Shown: positions 54,577 through 63,008, counted from the first letter of the stretch. The stretch: 64,000 bases of DNA from Streptomyces endocoffeicus (GCF_016741935.1 NZ_JAERRG010000010.1:62001-126000); one strand, 5' to 3'. The notes: generated by a model from the letters alone, not told the origin. Numbers and translations: made by a program.

Positions 54577-54624
54577 ATGGAGGAGTGTGAAGTTCTCAGT
54601 TCTTTACTCGCCAGTAAGTCATAG
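54577..54624 (+). CDS. Possible 15-residue leader peptide before pyk
   Basis: ATG 54577 opens a 15-codon frame (MEECEVLSSLLASKS) ending ten bases before the pyk ATG. It contains a TTA Leu codon at its tenth position. Its own ribosome site is AAAGG. Alternatively the GGAGGAG inside it serves a longer pyk start at GTG 54587. Confidence 0.2.
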   Translation: MEECEVLSSLLASKS

Positions 54625-54634
54625 GCTCGGCATC

Positions 54635-56065
54635 ATGCGCCGAGCAAAAATCGTCTGTACTTTGGGACCCGCCACCGACTCGTACGAGCAGATCAAGGCG
54701 CTCATCGAGGCCGGAATGGACGTGGCCCGCTTCAACCTCAGCCACGGCACCTATGCCGAGCACGAGGAGCGTTATCGGCGAGTGCGCAAAGCCTCGCTGG
54801 AAACCGGTCGCAGCGTCGGCATCCTCGCCGACCTTCAAGGTCCGAAGATTCGGCTCGGCCGTTTCCGTGAGGGGCCCGTACTCCTTGAACGCGGGGATGA
54901 GTTCATCATCACCGTCGAACCCATCGAGGGCGACCGGTTCCGCTGCGGTACCACCTACGAGGGGCTGGCCGGCGACGTCAGCAAGGGTGAGCGGATCCTC
55001 GTCGACGACGGCCGGGTCACCCTCGAGGTCGTCGACATCGACGGCCCCCGGGTGCACACCATCGCCATCGAGGGCGGCATGATCTCCGACCACAAGGGGC
55101 TCAACCTCCCCGGTGTGGCCGTCTCCGTCCCCGCGCTGTCCAAGAAGGACATCGAGGACCTGCGCTGGGCCCTGCGCATCGGCGCCGATGTCATCGCCCT
55201 CTCCTTCGTCCGCAACGGCGACGACGTCGTGGACGTCCACCGGGTGATGGACGAGGAGGACCGCAGGCTCCCGGTCATCGCGAAGATCGAGAAGCCGCAG
55301 GCGGTGGAGAACCTCGAGGGGATCGTCGACGCCTTCGACGGCATCATGGTCGCCCGCGGCGACCTCGGCGTGGAGATGCCGCTGGAGCAGGTGCCGATCG
55401 TCCAGAAGCGCGCGATCAAGCTGGCCAAGCGGAACGCCAAGCCGGTGATCGTCGCCACCCAGATGCTCGACTCGATGATCGAGAACTCCCGCCCCACCCG
55501 GGCCGAGGCGTCCGACGTCGCCAACGCGGTGATCGACGGCACGGACGCGGTGATGCTCTCGGGCGAGACCAGCGTCGGCAAGTACCCGATCGTCACGGTC
55601 AAGACGATGGGCCGCATCGTGGCCGCCGCCGAGGAGGACATCCTCGCCAAGGGCCTGCCCCCGCTCACCGAGCGCAGCAAGCCCCGCACCCAGGGCGGCG
55701 CGGTGGCCCGCGCGGCGGCCGAGATGGGCGACTTCCTCGGCGCGAAGTTCCTCGTCGCCTTCACCCAGTCCGGCGACACCGTGCGCCGCCTCTCCCGCTA
55801 CCGCTCCCCGATCCCGCTGCTGGCCTTCACCCCGGAGCCGGGCACCCGCTCCCAGCTCAATCTGACCTGGGGCGTGGAGACCTTCCTCGGTCCGATGGTC
55901 GATTCCACGGACGAGATGGTGGCCCAGGTGGACGAGGAACTGCTGCGCCTCGGCCGCTGCAAGAAGGGCGACCTGGTCATCATCACCGCCGGTTCCCCGC
56001 CCGGTGTCTCCGGCTCCACCAATCTGGTCCGCGTCCACCACATCGGCGCGGACGACCTGAGGTAA
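54635..56065 (+). CDS. pyk: Pyruvate kinase
   Basis: This glycolytic enzyme converts PEP and ADP to pyruvate and ATP. ATG 54635 gives 476 residues starting MRRAKIVCTLGPATDS, the usual family start; GTG 54587, with a strong GGAGGAG, would add 16 non-conserved residues. Motifs are FNLSHGTYAEHEER, LADLQGPKIRLG, the catalytic Lys in VIAKIEKPQAVENL, and MVARGDLGVEMPLEQVP. The C-terminal domain (ITAGSPPGVSGSTNLVRVH) is intact. A strong terminator follows. Confidence 0.95.
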   Translation: MRRAKIVCTLGPATDSYEQIKALIEAGMDVARFNLSHGTYAEHEERYRRVRKASLETGRSVGILADLQGPKIRLGRFREGPVLLERGDEFIITVEPIEGDRFRCGTTYEGLAGDVSKGERILVDDGRVTLEVVDIDGPRVHTIAIEGGMISDHKGLNLPGVAVSVPALSKKDIEDLRWALRIGADVIALSFVRNGDDVVDVHRVMDEEDRRLPVIAKIEKPQAVENLEGIVDAFDGIMVARGDLGVEMPLEQVPIVQKRAIKLAKRNAKPVIVATQMLDSMIENSRPTRAEASDVANAVIDGTDAVMLSGETSVGKYPIVTVKTMGRIVAAAEEDILAKGLPPLTERSKPRTQGGAVARAAAEMGDFLGAKFLVAFTQSGDTVRRLSRYRSPIPLLAFTPEPGTRSQLNLTWGVETFLGPMVDSTDEMVAQVDEELLRLGRCKKGDLVIITAGSPPGVSGSTNLVRVHHIGADDLR

Positions 56066-56082
56066 CCGAGCCTCGCTCCTTG

Positions 56083-56113
56083 GGGCCGAAGTACTGGTTC
56101 AGTACTTCGGCCC
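56083..56113 (+). terminator. Terminator hairpin after pyk
   Basis: GGGCCGAAGTACTG and CAGTACTTCGGCCC form a perfect 14-bp stem around a GTT loop, 17 bases after the pyk stop. It also lies downstream of the tRNA gene on the other strand and may serve both. Confidence 0.9.
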
Positions 56114-56193
56114 GACGTGGTATTTCGCCGAAGCGTTCACTTCATCGAGTGAAGAAGACCGATTCCAATGTGACCTTGGAATCGAAGGAAAAG

Positions 56194-56268
56194 TGCCCCG
56201 GGTCGGACTCGAACCGACACTGTATGGGTTTTGAATCCATTGCCTGCTGCCAATTGGGCTACCGGGGC
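56194..56268 (-). tRNA. tRNA with CAA anticodon (Leu by anticodon), class I shape
   Basis: On the minus strand a 75-nt cloverleaf is visible: 7-bp acceptor GCCCCGG/CCGGGGC, discriminator A, D-arm with GCC/GGC and GG in the loop, and a perfect T-arm GTCGG-TTCGAGT-CCGAC. The anticodon loop is TTCAAAA, giving CAA (reads UUG, Leu). Two features are unusual: the variable loop is only about 5 nt although tRNA-Leu normally has a long variable arm, and the anticodon stem ATGGA/CCCAT has an A-C mismatch next to the loop. CCA is not encoded. Confidence 0.75.
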
Positions 56269-56365
56269 TTGCAGTTTCGAAGGTCACCAATGACCCGCTG
56301 CGCGTCCACCTTACCGCAGCTAGGTAGGCTCATGGTGCCCACCTGCCAGGAAAACGAGGAGCACA

Positions 56366-57007
56366 GTGAGCACCGCTGACGCCCCCGACGCGCAGTCGCA
56401 CGTCCCACCGCAGACAACCCGCGTCGTCATCGCCGAGGACGAGGCCCTCATCCGCCTCGACCTGAAGGAGATGCTCGAGGAGGAGGGGTACTCCGTCGTC
56501 GGCGAGGCGGGCGATGGGGAGACGGCTGTCGCGCTCGCCCAGGAGCACCACCCCGACCTCGTCATCCTCGATGTGAAGATGCCGATCCTCGACGGCATCT
56601 CCGCCGCCGAGCGGATCGCGGCCGACCGCATCGCCCCCGTTCTGATGCTGACCGCCTTCTCCCAGCGCGAACTGGTCGAACGGGCCCGGGACGCCGGGGC
56701 GATGGCGTATCTCGTGAAGCCGTTCAGCAAGAGCGACGTGGTCCCGGCCATCGAGATGGCCGTCTCCCGCTTCACCGAGCTGAAGACCCTGGAACTGGAG
56801 GTCGCCGACCTCTCCCAGCGGCTGGAGACCCGCAAGCTGGTCGACCGGGCCAAGAGCGTCCTCCAGACCCAGTACGGGCTGACCGAGCCCGCCGCCTTCC
56901 GCTGGATCCAGAAGACCTCGATGGACCGCCGGCTGTCGATGCAACAGGTGGCCGAGGCCGTCATCGAGGACGCGGCGGAGAAGAAGGCCGCCAACAAGGA
57001 GCAGTAG
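56366..57007 (+). CDS. pdtaR: ANTAR-domain response regulator (PdtaR-like)
   Basis: This 213-residue regulator has a receiver domain (residues about 20-140) with acidic pocket VVIAEDEALIRLDL, phospho-acceptor Asp in LVILDVKMPILDG, and the conserved Lys in YLVKPFSKSD. It is followed by a C-terminal ANTAR RNA-binding domain (about 150-205: RKLVDRAKSVLQTQYGLTEPAAFRWIQKTSMDRRLSMQQVAEAV). ANTAR regulators bind paired hairpins in nascent RNA to prevent termination. GTG has GAGGAG upstream. No histidine kinase is adjacent, so its partner is elsewhere. Confidence 0.92.
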   Translation: MSTADAPDAQSHVPPQTTRVVIAEDEALIRLDLKEMLEEEGYSVVGEAGDGETAVALAQEHHPDLVILDVKMPILDGISAAERIAADRIAPVLMLTAFSQRELVERARDAGAMAYLVKPFSKSDVVPAIEMAVSRFTELKTLELEVADLSQRLETRKLVDRAKSVLQTQYGLTEPAAFRWIQKTSMDRRLSMQQVAEAVIEDAAEKKAANKEQ

Positions 57008-57011
57008 AAGG

Positions 57012-57054
57012 GGAAAGGGTCCGCACCGCCCGAGCGGCGGTGCGGACCCTTTCC
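57012..57054. terminator. Bidirectional terminator between pdtaR and livF
   Basis: GGAAAGGGTCCGCACCGCC (57012-57030) pairs with its exact inverse (57036-57054) around a CGAGC loop: a perfect 19-bp stem between two convergent genes, with A and T runs near its base. Confidence 0.92.
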
Positions 57055-57062
57055 GTCGGCTC

Positions 57063-57779
57063 TCAGTCCTCGCCGAGGTACGCCTTCCGCACCGACTCGT
57101 CGTGCAGCAGCGTCTCGCCCGTCCCCGACAGCACGATCTTGCCGATCTCCATCACATGGCCCTGGTCGGCCAGCGACAGCGCCGCCTGGGCGTTCTGCTC
57201 GACCAGCAGGATCGTCGTGCCCTGGGACTTGAGCTCGGCGATGGTCTGCATGATCTTCTGCATCATGATCGGCGAGAGGCCCATCGAGGGCTCGTCGAGC
57301 ATCAGCAGCTTGGGGCGGGACATCAGCGCCCGCCCCATCGCGAGCATCTGCTGCTCACCGCCGGAGAGGGTGCCCGCCGCCTGGTTGCGGCGCTCGCCGA
57401 GGATGGGGAAGAGCTCGTAGGCGTGTTGGATGTCGGCGGCTATGCCGTCCGCGTCCTTCCGGAGGAACGCTCCGAGCTGGAGGTTCTCGGCGATCGACAG
57501 CCGCGGGAAGATATGCCGCCCCTCGGGCGAATGGGCCAGCCCCAGGGCGACGATCTTGTGCGCGGGGACGCCCCGCAGCGGCTTGCCGTCGAAGCGGATC
57601 TCCCCGCCGAGCGGCTCGAGCAGGCCGGACAGGGTGCGCAGCGTGGTCGTCTTGCCCGCGCCGTTGGTACCGATGAGGGTGACGACCTGTCCGGCCTCGA
57701 CGCTGAACGAGATGCCCTTGACGGCCTCGATCTTGCCGTAGGCGACCCGCAGGTCCTCGACCTCGAGCAGTGCGGTCAC
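57063..57779 (-). CDS. livF: Branched-chain amino-acid ABC transporter ATPase LivF
   Basis: This 238-residue ATPase of the HAAT family has Walker A GTNGAGKTT, the signature LSGGEQQMLAMGRAL, Walker B LLMLDEPSMGLSP and the LivF-type AEN-LQLGAFL and HSPEGRHIFPRLS segments. With LivG it powers uptake through LivH/LivM. Its ATG overlaps the livG stop by four bases; it is the last gene of the operon. Confidence 0.94.
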   Translation of the reverse strand: MTALLEVEDLRVAYGKIEAVKGISFSVEAGQVVTLIGTNGAGKTTTLRTLSGLLEPLGGEIRFDGKPLRGVPAHKIVALGLAHSPEGRHIFPRLSIAENLQLGAFLRKDADGIAADIQHAYELFPILGERRNQAAGTLSGGEQQMLAMGRALMSRPKLLMLDEPSMGLSPIMMQKIMQTIAELKSQGTTILLVEQNAQAALSLADQGHVMEIGKIVLSGTGETLLHDESVRKAYLGED

Positions 57780-58693
57780 TGTCCGTCCTCCGTACGTGCT
57801 GTGGTGCCCCGCTGGGCCTCGTCCTGCGTGGCCCCTCCCGTGGCTCCGGTCGTGGCCCCGGCCTCCGCGGCCTCGACCTCGGCGGCCTCCTCCGCGCCCG
57901 GCGCGCCCTCGAAGGGGGTGCCGAGGTAGGCGGCGATGACGCGCTCATCGCTCTGGACGACCTCCGAGGTGCCCTCGACGAGCTTCTGGCCCTGGACGAG
58001 CACGGCGACCCGGTCGCAGAGGTTGAAGATGAAGCGCATGTCGTGCTCGATGACGAGCACGGCGGTGCCCAGGTCCCGGATGGCGAAGACCAGTTCCTCG
58101 GTGGCGCGGGTCTCCTGGGGGTTCATTCCGGCGGTGGGCTCGTCGAGGAGCAGCAGTCCGGGGTCGCTGGCGAGGGCGCGGGCGATCTCCAGCTTGCGCT
58201 GCTCGCCGTAGGGGAGGTTGCGGGAGAGGTGGTCGGCCTTGTCGGCGAGGCCGGTGAACTCCAGGAGTTCCATGGCGCGGGCCTTGGAGGCGGCCTCGGC
58301 GCGCTTGAAGCCGGGGCCGCGCAGCAGGGCCGACCACAGGCCCTCCTTGGTGCGGGTGTGGCGGCCGACGAGCACGTTCTCCAGGACCGTCATATTGGCG
58401 AAGAGCCGGATGTTCTGGAAGGTGCGCGCGATGCCCGCCTGGGTGACCAGGTGGGGCTTGGGCGGCAGCACGGTGCCCCGGTAGGCGACGCTGCCCTCGG
58501 TGGGGACGTAGAGACCGGTGAGGCAGTTGAAGAAGGTGGTCTTGCCCGCGCCGTTGGGCCCGATGAGGCCGACGATCTCGCCGGGGTGGACGTCGAGGTC
58601 GACCGCTTGTACGGCCGTGAGCCCGCCGAAGCGCATGGTGACGCCGGTGGCGGTGAGCACGGGGGAGGTCGTGGTGGTGGTCATCGCTGTCAT
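57776..58693 (-). CDS. livG: Branched-chain amino-acid ABC transporter ATPase LivG
   Basis: This 305-residue ATPase has Walker A GPNGAGKTTFFNCLTGLY, the LivG-type IARTFQNIRLFANMTVLEN, signature NLPYGEQRKLEIARAL and Walker B LLLLDEPTAGMNP. After the ATPase core it carries a 50-residue Ala/Glu/Thr-rich tail (about 255-305) that is absent from most homologues. ATG 58693 overlaps the livM stop; ATG 58684 is an alternative. The open frame further upstream is inside livM and is a shadow. Confidence 0.94.
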   Translation of the reverse strand: MTAMTTTTTSPVLTATGVTMRFGGLTAVQAVDLDVHPGEIVGLIGPNGAGKTTFFNCLTGLYVPTEGSVAYRGTVLPPKPHLVTQAGIARTFQNIRLFANMTVLENVLVGRHTRTKEGLWSALLRGPGFKRAEAASKARAMELLEFTGLADKADHLSRNLPYGEQRKLEIARALASDPGLLLLDEPTAGMNPQETRATEELVFAIRDLGTAVLVIEHDMRFIFNLCDRVAVLVQGQKLVEGTSEVVQSDERVIAAYLGTPFEGAPGAEEAAEVEAAEAGATTGATGGATQDEAQRGTTARTEDGQ

Positions 58694-60444
58694 GCCTCCG
58701 CCTTGGTGACGCCGACGGCACTGTCCTTGAGTCCGGTGGCGCCGGGGACGTCGAGCTGGCCGGTCTCGTGGTACTCGAGCTGCTGCCGCCGGTTGGGGAC
58801 GATTCCCTCGGGGCGGAAGCGCATCAGCAGGATGAGCGCGATACCGAAGGCGAGGAGCTGGTAGTCCTGGAGGAACTCCAGCTTCTTGGGGATCAGATAG
58901 AGCAGGGTGGCGCCGAGCAGCGGGCCGCCGATGGTGCCCATGCCGCCGAGGATGACGGCGGCCACCAGGAAGGTGGAGTTGGGCGGGACGGGTCCGGCGA
59001 AGACGTACTGCTCGGGGACGACCGTGGACTGGAAGTGGGCCCATACGGCACCGGCGACCCCGGCCAGGGTGGCGCCGAGCGCGAAGGCGATGAGCTTGAC
59101 CCGGAATCCGTTGATGCCCATGGCGGTGGCGGCGGTCTCGTCCTCGCGGATGGCGACCCAGGCGCGGCCGATGCGGGAGTTGCCCGCCCGGCTGAAGATC
59201 AGCACCACGAGGACGGTGACCAGCAGCATTAGCAGGTAGTAGTTGCCGTTGGAGTCGAGGGTGAGCCCGCCGACGCTGTGGTCGTCGTTGAAGTTGAACC
59301 CGAAGATCTCCAGCGGGGGGATGTTGGGGATGCCGTCGGGGCCGTTGGTGACGGAGGGCCCGGAGGTGCCATCGAGGTTCAGCATGGCGAGACGGAAGAT
59401 CTCTCCGAAACCGAGGGTGACGATGGCGAGATAGTCGCCGCGCAGCCGCAGGGTGGGGGCGCCGATGATCACGCCGAAGATCAGGGAGACCACGCCGCCG
59501 GTGATCACGGCGGCCCAGAAGGGGAACTTGACGTCGAGGGTCGAGGCGGTGGATCCGGAGACCAGGGCGGCGGTGTAGGCGCCGACGCCGAGGAAGGCGA
59601 CATACCCGAGGTCGAGGAGGCCGGCGAGGCCGACGACGATGTTCAGGCCGAGGGCGACGGTCGCGAAGATGGCGATGTTGACGCCCAGTTCGGTGAAGCT
59701 GGACTTGTCCTGGAAGAAGGGGAAGACGATCGCGGTGATCAGCGCCGCCACCAGGGTGACGGAGCGGTAGGAGCTGGTGAGCTCGCTGATCCGGCTGATG
59801 AGCCCGGCCTTGACCAGGGCGACGGCCGCGAATCCGACGGCGATGAGGTAGCCGAGGAACGGCTCGGGGTGGTCGGCGTCGGTCTGGATGCCGTAGTTGA
59901 CCACGTAGAGGCCGATGGCGAAGACCGCCGCGATGATCAGGATCTCGGCCCAGGAGGGCAGCTTCTCGGGACGGCGCAGCGGTCGGCTGTCGTCCGGGAG
60001 CAGGAAGGTGGTGGCCACGGGGGCGGCGGTCACCACGGCGGCGATCCAGCCGCCCGGTTCCAGGTTGACCAGGCCGTCCAGATCCACCGCGATCGCGATG
60101 ACGGTGAACCAGGTGACGGCGAAGGTGCCGAGGGCCAGCATCCGCAGGGCCTGGGTGGAGCCGCTGGGGGTGAGCCAGCGCAGCCCCTTCAGGTCGAGGG
60201 CGGCCAGCGCGAAGACGCCGGTGGCGATACCCAGGACGAGGGTGAGGAGCTGCAGTCCGCCGGGGTAGCCGTAGACGGTCAGATCACCGGGGAATTCGGC
60301 GGTCCAGGTCCAGGCCAGGAAGGTGGAGACGACGGCGGCGGCGCCGCCGGCCGCGGTGAGGGCCCGGAGCAGGGTGGTGCGCGGGGCGGGTGCGCCGGCC
60401 TCGGCCTTGCGCACGGCGCTGGGCTGGGTCTTGTCGGTGGTCAT
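58690..60444 (-). CDS. livM: Branched-chain amino-acid ABC transporter permease LivM, N-terminally extended
   Basis: This 584-residue permease is much longer than the usual 320-420 residues. The C-terminal 340 residues are the conserved LivM core: NIVVGLAGLLDLGYVAFLGVGAY, LRLRGDYLAIVTLGFGEI, GRAWVAIREDETAATAMGI and GGMGTIGGPLLGATLLY. The first 240 residues add about five or six extra membrane helices (for example FAVTWFTVIAIAVDLDG, AEILIIAAVFAIGLYVV) with no motif I know. It forms the channel with LivH. Confidence 0.92.
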   Translation of the reverse strand: MTTDKTQPSAVRKAEAGAPAPRTTLLRALTAAGGAAAVVSTFLAWTWTAEFPGDLTVYGYPGGLQLLTLVLGIATGVFALAALDLKGLRWLTPSGSTQALRMLALGTFAVTWFTVIAIAVDLDGLVNLEPGGWIAAVVTAAPVATTFLLPDDSRPLRRPEKLPSWAEILIIAAVFAIGLYVVNYGIQTDADHPEPFLGYLIAVGFAAVALVKAGLISRISELTSSYRSVTLVAALITAIVFPFFQDKSSFTELGVNIAIFATVALGLNIVVGLAGLLDLGYVAFLGVGAYTAALVSGSTASTLDVKFPFWAAVITGGVVSLIFGVIIGAPTLRLRGDYLAIVTLGFGEIFRLAMLNLDGTSGPSVTNGPDGIPNIPPLEIFGFNFNDDHSVGGLTLDSNGNYYLLMLLVTVLVVLIFSRAGNSRIGRAWVAIREDETAATAMGINGFRVKLIAFALGATLAGVAGAVWAHFQSTVVPEQYVFAGPVPPNSTFLVAAVILGGMGTIGGPLLGATLLYLIPKKLEFLQDYQLLAFGIALILLMRFRPEGIVPNRRQQLEYHETGQLDVPGATGLKDSAVGVTKAEA

Positions 60445-60456
60445 CGGTTCACTCCC

Positions 60457-61389
60457 TCACGCCCGGTCCGCTACGCGTTCGCCGAGCAGGCCCTGTGGCC
60501 TGACCAGCAGGACGACGATGAGCAGGGTGAAGGCCCATACGTCCTTCCAGGCACCGCCGCCGAGCTGGTCCATCCCGGGGATGTCCTGGATGTACTTGAT
60601 GGCCAGGGCCTCGACGATGCCCAGGACGACGCCGCCGAGCATGGCGCCGTAGATGTTGCCGATGCCGCCGAGCACGGCGGCGGTGAACGCCTTGAGACCG
60701 GCGATGAAGCCCATCTCGAAGTTGATCTGGCCGTACTTGAGCCCGTGGGAGAGGGCGGCGACGGCGGCGAACGCACCGCCGATGGCGAAGGCCATCACGA
60801 TGATGCGGTCGGTGTTGATGCCCATGAGCTTGGCGGTGTCGGGGTCCTGCGCGGTGGCCTGCATGGCGCGGCCGGCCCGGCTCTTGGAGACGAACAGCCC
60901 GAGGGCGAGCATGCACAGCGGGGCGGCGATGAGGAGGAAGGCGTCGCCGCGCTGGATGTGCAGATTGTCGAGGATCTCGAACGACGATCCCTCGAACTGC
61001 GGGAAGCTGCGGGGCTTCTTGGCGTCGGGGTAGAAGGCCCAGACGGCCTGCTGCAGTGCGATGGACAGACCGATCGCGGTGATCAGGGGGGCGAGCCGGG
61101 GGCCGCCGCGCAGGGGCCGGTAGGCGAAGCGTTCCGCCGCGGTGGCGATGGCGACCGAGGCGACGATGCCGCCGATCAGCATCAGGGGCAGTGCGAGGGA
61201 GAGCGCGGTGCCGCTGGGCAGCCAGATGTAGATGGTGAGGGCCCCGAAGCCCCCGATCATGAAGATCTCGCCATGGGCGAAGTTGATGAGCTGGACGATG
61301 CCGTAGACCATGGTGTACCCGATGGCGATCAAGCCGTAGAGGGCGCCAAGGGTCAGGCCGTTGACCAGCGTTTGCGGCAGTTCGTGCAC
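60457..61389 (-). CDS. livH: Branched-chain amino-acid ABC transporter permease LivH
   Basis: This 310-residue membrane protein has the LivH pattern: LPQTLVNGLTLGALYGLIAIGYTMVYGIVQLINFAHGEIFMIG, the cytoplasmic coupling loop SRAGRAMQATAQDPDTAKLMGI, and FIAGLKAFTAAVLGGIGNIYGAMLGG. About eight hydrophobic spans are present. It lies 12 bases ahead of livM on the same strand and about 100 bases after livK. Confidence 0.94.
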   Translation of the reverse strand: MHELPQTLVNGLTLGALYGLIAIGYTMVYGIVQLINFAHGEIFMIGGFGALTIYIWLPSGTALSLALPLMLIGGIVASVAIATAAERFAYRPLRGGPRLAPLITAIGLSIALQQAVWAFYPDAKKPRSFPQFEGSSFEILDNLHIQRGDAFLLIAAPLCMLALGLFVSKSRAGRAMQATAQDPDTAKLMGINTDRIIVMAFAIGGAFAAVAALSHGLKYGQINFEMGFIAGLKAFTAAVLGGIGNIYGAMLGGVVLGIVEALAIKYIQDIPGMDQLGGGAWKDVWAFTLLIVVLLVRPQGLLGERVADRA

Positions 61390-61490
61390 CGCAGGGCCTC
61401 CGATGAGCGTGTCGGATATGACACCGCGCGAGGGCGATGGGTACGCCCTCGCGCGGATTCGTTTCGTGGGTGTGCGGATCGCTGCCGGGG

Positions 61491-62723
61491 TCAGTCCTTG
61501 AAGGTCTCGCTCTTCACGGACTTCCAGGCGCCCTTGGTGACCTTGTAGACGGTCAGCTGCTTGTTCGTGGTGTCGCCGTACTGGTCGAAGGAGACCTTGC
61601 CGGTGACGCCGTCGAAGGAGACCTTGCCGAGCGCCTCGGTGACCTTGGCGCGGGCGTCGTCCGGGAGCTTGCCGTCGTTGTCCTCGACCACGGCCTTGAC
61701 GGCCTGGATGATGGCCCAGCCGGCGTCGTAGGAGTAGCCGCCGTAGGCCGCGTACGGGTCCTTGTAGTGCTGGTCCCCGTAGTTCTTCACGAACGTCTTG
61801 GCGGAGTCGAGCTGCTCGACCGGGTAGCCGACGGAGGTGGCGAGGTCACCGTCGTTGTTGGTGCCCGACGCCTTGATGAAGGCGGGGTCGTAGATGCCGT
61901 CGCCGCCCATGATCGGGACCTGCGCGCCGGCCTGCTTGACCTGGTCGGACAGCAGCCCGCCCTCGGGGTACTGACCGCCGAAGTAGACGGAGTCGGCGCC
62001 GGTGGACTTGACCTTGTTGGAGATGCCGGAGAAGTCGGTCTCCTTGACGGTCAGGTGGTCCCGGCCGACGACCTTGCCGCCGAGGCGCTGGAACTCCTGG
62101 GCGAAGATGGTGGCGAGGCCGTTGCCGTACGCCTGCTTGTCGTCGACGACGAAGACCTTCCGCTTCTTCGCGTCCTTGTAGTAGTACTGCGCGGCGAAGC
62201 GGCCCTGGATGATGTCGGTGGTCGCGGTGCGGAAGTAGGTCTTGAAGGGGCGCGACTTCTTGCCCGAGGCCCAGTCGTCGCCCTGGCTCAGGGCCGGGTT
62301 GGTGTTGGCGGGGGAGACCTGGGCGAGGTCGCCTCTCTCGAAGACGCCCTGCATGGACTGGGCGACGCCCGAGTTGAGCGGCCCGACCGCGCCGAGGATG
62401 TCCTCGTCGTCGACCATCGAGGTCGCGTTCGCCTTGCCGGAGGAGGGCACGGCCTGGTCGTCGAAGGACTTGACCTTGAAGGTGACCCCGTCCACCTCGT
62501 TGTTCTTGTTGGCTATCTTCGCCGCGAGGTCGACGGAGTTCTTGATGCCCTGGCCGAGAGCGGACAGCGAGCCGGTGAGCGGGGCGTCGACACCGATGAC
62601 CACGGTCGTCTTGCTGTCCTTGCCGCCACTGTTGTCTTTGTCGTCCCGCGACCCGCAGGCGCTGAGAGTGAGAGCGCCCGCGGTGATGGCGGTCGTCATG
62701 ATGAGCAAGGAACGGTGTCGCAC
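61491..62723 (-). CDS. livK: Branched-chain amino-acid-binding lipoprotein LivK
   Basis: The substrate-binding protein of the transporter is a 410-residue lipoprotein. GTG 62723, after AAAGGA, gives a signal peptide RHRSLLIMTTAITAGALTLSAC with the lipobox Cys at about residue 23, to be modified by Lgt. The mature protein has the periplasmic-binding type I fold: IGVDAPLTGSLSALGQGIKNSVDLA, VDDKQAYGNGLATIFAQEFQ and YDAGWAIIQAVKAVV. A longer in-frame start lies in non-conserved sequence. Confidence 0.93.
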   Translation of the reverse strand: MRHRSLLIMTTAITAGALTLSACGSRDDKDNSGGKDSKTTVVIGVDAPLTGSLSALGQGIKNSVDLAAKIANKNNEVDGVTFKVKSFDDQAVPSSGKANATSMVDDEDILGAVGPLNSGVAQSMQGVFERGDLAQVSPANTNPALSQGDDWASGKKSRPFKTYFRTATTDIIQGRFAAQYYYKDAKKRKVFVVDDKQAYGNGLATIFAQEFQRLGGKVVGRDHLTVKETDFSGISNKVKSTGADSVYFGGQYPEGGLLSDQVKQAGAQVPIMGGDGIYDPAFIKASGTNNDGDLATSVGYPVEQLDSAKTFVKNYGDQHYKDPYAAYGGYSYDAGWAIIQAVKAVVEDNDGKLPDDARAKVTEALGKVSFDGVTGKVSFDQYGDTTNKQLTVYKVTKGAWKSVKSETFKD

Positions 62724-62902
62724 GAGGAATCCTTTCGCTGGCCCGGCACCCCGGGTCGATGGAGTGCCGTGTCCTCGCCGGATGAACCTGGAATGGCCGT
62801 GTGGGCGCGGCGTACACCCCACGGGGCCGTGACTGGCTGTGACTCTAAGCGCGGGGGGCGACATGGGGCAGAGGTCTAGACGATGATGTGACTGTCTTGT
62901 TA

Positions 62903-62914
62903 TGACGCGCGTCA
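62903..62914. promoter_or_regulatory. 12-bp perfect palindrome TGACGCGCGTCA upstream of livK
   Basis: This palindrome lies 180 bases before livK, in the same gap as the structured element at 62931-63008. It is a plausible operator for a dimeric regulator; none is recognised. Confidence 0.35.
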
Positions 62915-62930
62915 CCCCGGGATGTCCGTG

Positions 62931-63008
62931 TAGCGGAACGGAAGGGACGAATAGGGCGCATTTGGACCAATCATTAGGTCCGGATCCTGAGAAGGTGCAG
63001 TTCCGCTA
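62931..63008. other. Foldable element closed by a 9-bp inverted repeat (candidate small RNA or leader)
   Basis: TAGCGGAAC (62931-62939) and GTTCCGCTA (63000-63008) can close a 78-base structure containing an inner GGACC/GGTCC pairing. On the plus strand AAGGAG follows at once and a GTG opens a 10-codon frame. The 531-base gap 62724-63254 holds no convincing protein gene; it also has an 11-base unit (GGTGTCGGGCC and variants) repeated five times at 63192-63246. Confidence 0.4.

Noticed and set aside
56194..56268. Reading the tRNA on the plus strand as tRNA-Gln (TTG anticodon)
   Set aside because: The plus strand gives a G-T pair in the anticodon stem, but it lacks a T-loop consensus; GTCGG-TTCGAGT-CCGAC and the discriminator A are right only on the minus strand.
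59278..61548. A 756-codon plus-strand frame antisense to livM and livH
   Set aside because: Gly/Asp/Glu/Gln-rich shadow of two clear permease genes.
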